A DNA stretch of 6,929 nt from the NCBI GenBank assembly GCA_030633285.1, contig DAOVTC010000055.1:1-6929 (forward strand). Direction: 5' to 3'. How positions within the stretch are numbered: position 1 is the first letter of the stretch; every line of letters starts with the position of its first letter. A model generated the notes under the pieces. It did no database searches, was not told the DNA's origin, and saw nothing but the letters and a program-made list of their open reading frames with translations. The translations under genes and the position numbers were made by a program. This document shows, one piece after another, positions 5,748-6,929 of the stretch. Source of the stretch: Flavobacteriaceae bacterium (GTDB taxonomy: Bacteria; Bacteroidota; Bacteroidia; Flavobacteriales; Flavobacteriaceae).

Positions 5748-6542
5748 TTAAGTAATTTTCAAATCCACAACATACCCTTCCCAATTTCTAACATTAAAGA
5801 CGGTATTATCTTCAAAAATTAAATATTGCCCTTTGATGCCTTTTAACATACCTTGAAAAGTAGGTGTTTTATCTAAATTTAAACTTTTAATTTTGATGGG
5901 ATATTGGTTAACTGGAAATTCAATTTCAGTTTCTTGATTGTTTTCTAAAAAATATTGTTTAGCCTCATCGGGGATATATTTTGCTAACTTTTCTCGTTCT
6001 TCTTTTAAATCTAAATCAACAACCGAATTGGTCAACATTTTACGCCAGTTGGTCTTGTCAGAAACATACTCTTTTAAAGCAACTTCAGTAATTCCAGCAA
6101 GGTATCTATTAGGGACTTCTACAATTTCTATGGCTTCATGGGCACCTTGATCTATCCAGCGTGTTGGAATTTGAGATTTACGAGTAACACCAACTTTTAC
6201 ATTGCTTGAATTTGCTAAATAAACAATATGGGGTTGTAGTTGTGCTGCTTTTTCATATTCTAAATCACGATCTTCAATATTGAGATGAGCTTTACTTAAT
6301 TCAGGGCGCATAATCCAGTCGCCAGTTTGTGGCATTTTGTAAAAACAATCATAACAAAATCCTTGACGAAATATTTTTTTATTCTCTCCACAACTCAAAC
6401 ATTGGTATTCTTTAAAAGATATTTCAATTGTTTTATTTAACAACTGATTCATATTCAAAAAATCACTTTCCATATCCAGATAATACTGAACTGGGGAAGT
6501 ATTCTCTGTCATCATTTTTTTTAATACTCCTGAATATTGCAT
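5748..6542 (-). CDS. DUF2797 protein with zinc ribbon, function unknown
   Basis: I recognise this 264-residue protein as DUF2797, without a known function. Seen: an N-terminal region MQYSGVLKKM to NQLLNKTIEI, then a CxxC-11-CxxC zinc-ribbon pattern (Cys48, Cys51, Cys63, Cys66), GDWIMRPELSKAHL (74-87), and a conserved core HIVYLANSSNVKVGVTR (105-121), PTRWIDQGAHEAIEI (126-140), VPNRYLAGITEVALKE (143-158) and DKTNWRKML (162-170). The core resembles the GIY-YIG nuclease layout (VY, KVG, Arg128, Glu153), which I infer by eye. The C-terminal part (about 205-264) looks like a small beta domain. The ATG at 6542 is preferred over internal Met10/Met11 because the MQYSGVL beginning fits homologues as I recall them. 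The gene starts 16 bp after purK stops, so it is probably co-transcribed; its stop is 3 bp from that of the convergent transporter gene. It is probably cytoplasmic: no signal peptide or membrane segment. Confidence 0.9.
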   Translation of the reverse strand: MQYSGVLKKMMTENTSPVQYYLDMESDFLNMNQLLNKTIEISFKEYQCLSCGENKKIFRQGFCYDCFYKMPQTGDWIMRPELSKAHLNIEDRDLEYEKAAQLQPHIVYLANSSNVKVGVTRKSQIPTRWIDQGAHEAIEIVEVPNRYLAGITEVALKEYVSDKTNWRKMLTNSVVDLDLKEEREKLAKYIPDEAKQYFLENNQETEIEFPVNQYPIKIKSLNLDKTPTFQGMLKGIKGQYLIFEDNTVFNVRNWEGYVVDLKIT

Positions 6543-6558
6543 ATAAAAATGGTATTTA

Positions 6559-6929
6559 TTATTTTTTCTCGCTGATAATTCTAATCGTTTTCTTTACTTT
6601 CTCGGCTATCTTTCTCGCTTCATCAATATCTTTATTAACGATAGTTACATGTCCCATTTTTCGAAAAGGTCTGGTTTCTTTTTTACCGTAAATATGAGGA
6701 GTAACTCCATCTATTTTTAAAATTTCTTCCATATTTTGATAAACAACATTTCCGGTATATCCCTTTTCACCTACCAAGTTAACCATAATTCCGGCAACTT
6801 TACTTTCAGTATTTCCTAATGGTAAATTCAAAATAGCTCGTAAATGCTGTTCAAACTGATTGGTGTAGCTTGCTTCAATACTATAATGACCGCTATTATG
6901 TGTTCTAGGCGCGACTTCGTTTACTAATA
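6559..6929 (-). CDS. purK: 5-(Carboxyamino)imidazole ribonucleotide synthase, partial (N-terminus outside window)
   Basis: This is an ATP-grasp enzyme that converts aminoimidazole ribonucleotide, ATP and bicarbonate to N5-carboxyaminoimidazole ribonucleotide in purine synthesis, upstream of PurE. Only the last 122 residues are in the window, about a third of the usual ~380; the frame is open from 6929 to the TAA at 6561-6559. Seen: NEVAPRTHNSGHYSIEA, the ATP-grasp metal- and substrate-binding segment, at 6921-6871, then TNQFEQHLRAIL and LPLG, IMVNLVGEKGY in the C-terminal domain, and the PurK-typical PHIYGKKETRPFRKMGHVTI. A TTG at 6831-6829 is an internal leucine codon (RAILNLPLG), not a start, because the homology continues upstream without a break. 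The DUF2797 gene follows after 16 bp. Confidence 0.96.
   Translation of the reverse strand, partial: LVNEVAPRTHNSGHYSIEASYTNQFEQHLRAILNLPLGNTESKVAGIMVNLVGEKGYTGNVVYQNMEEILKIDGVTPHIYGKKETRPFRKMGHVTIVNKDIDEARKIAEKVKKTIRIISEKK

Noticed and set aside
6428..6691. An 87-codon plus-strand open frame with a hydrophobic translation across the purK/DUF2797 junction
   Set aside because: It lies opposite two well-supported genes; the hydrophobic look comes from reading A-rich lysine codons on the other strand, a usual artefact in AT-rich DNA.
6559..6831. A separate 90-residue gene starting at a TTG codon at 6831-6829
   Set aside because: PurK homology (APRTHNSGHYSIEA, QFEQHLRAIL) continues upstream in the same frame to the window edge, so the TTG is an internal leucine codon.

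Overview
This is an ordinary-looking stretch of AT-rich chromosome (by eye about two thirds A+T), most likely from a member of the Bacteroidota, family Flavobacteriaceae. The case rests on three things. Several proteins (the DUF2797 protein, the DUF3179 protein, the short membrane protein) look like flavobacterial ones as I remember them. Shine-Dalgarno sequences are missing, with A-rich leaders before the start codons instead. A match to the Bacteroidota -7 promoter consensus TAnnTTTG lies upstream of fabD. The taxonomic call is an inference; no rRNA or marker search was possible.

Layout, left to right. Positions 1-929 (minus) hold the N-terminal 309 codons of glycerol kinase, glpK, cut by the window edge. 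One base upstream is glpF (931-1734, minus), a glycerol facilitator with a complete aquaglyceroporin selectivity filter. Together they take up and phosphorylate glycerol. Next come a secreted DUF3179 protein (1774-2913, minus), then a 60-residue membrane protein (2983-3165, minus) whose start overlaps the stop of an enoyl-CoA hydratase/isomerase family gene (3162-3917, minus) by 4 bp. A palindromic repeat inside a pair of 9-bp direct repeats separates that gene from fabD (3995-4873, minus), the malonyl-CoA:ACP transacylase of fatty acid synthesis.

The 178-bp gap 4874-5051 is a divergent promoter region and contains four tandem heptamers. It faces the only plus-strand gene, a YhhQ/VUT-family queuosine precursor transporter (5052-5744). 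That gene converges, with a 3-bp gap, on a DUF2797 zinc-ribbon protein (5748-6542, minus). The DUF2797 gene lies 16 bp downstream of the C-terminal third of purK (6559-6929, minus, cut by the right edge), a purine biosynthesis enzyme.

Most of the content is housekeeping metabolism: glycerol use, fatty acid synthesis, acyl-CoA chemistry, purine synthesis and queuosine salvage. I see no phage, transposase, CRISPR array, toxin-antitoxin or defence system, and no RNA gene. The points most worth a second look are the GIY-YIG-like pattern in the DUF2797 protein, the loss of one of the two classical catalytic glutamates in the hydratase-family protein, and the repeat structure between that gene and fabD. 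No gap between genes exceeds 300 bases.
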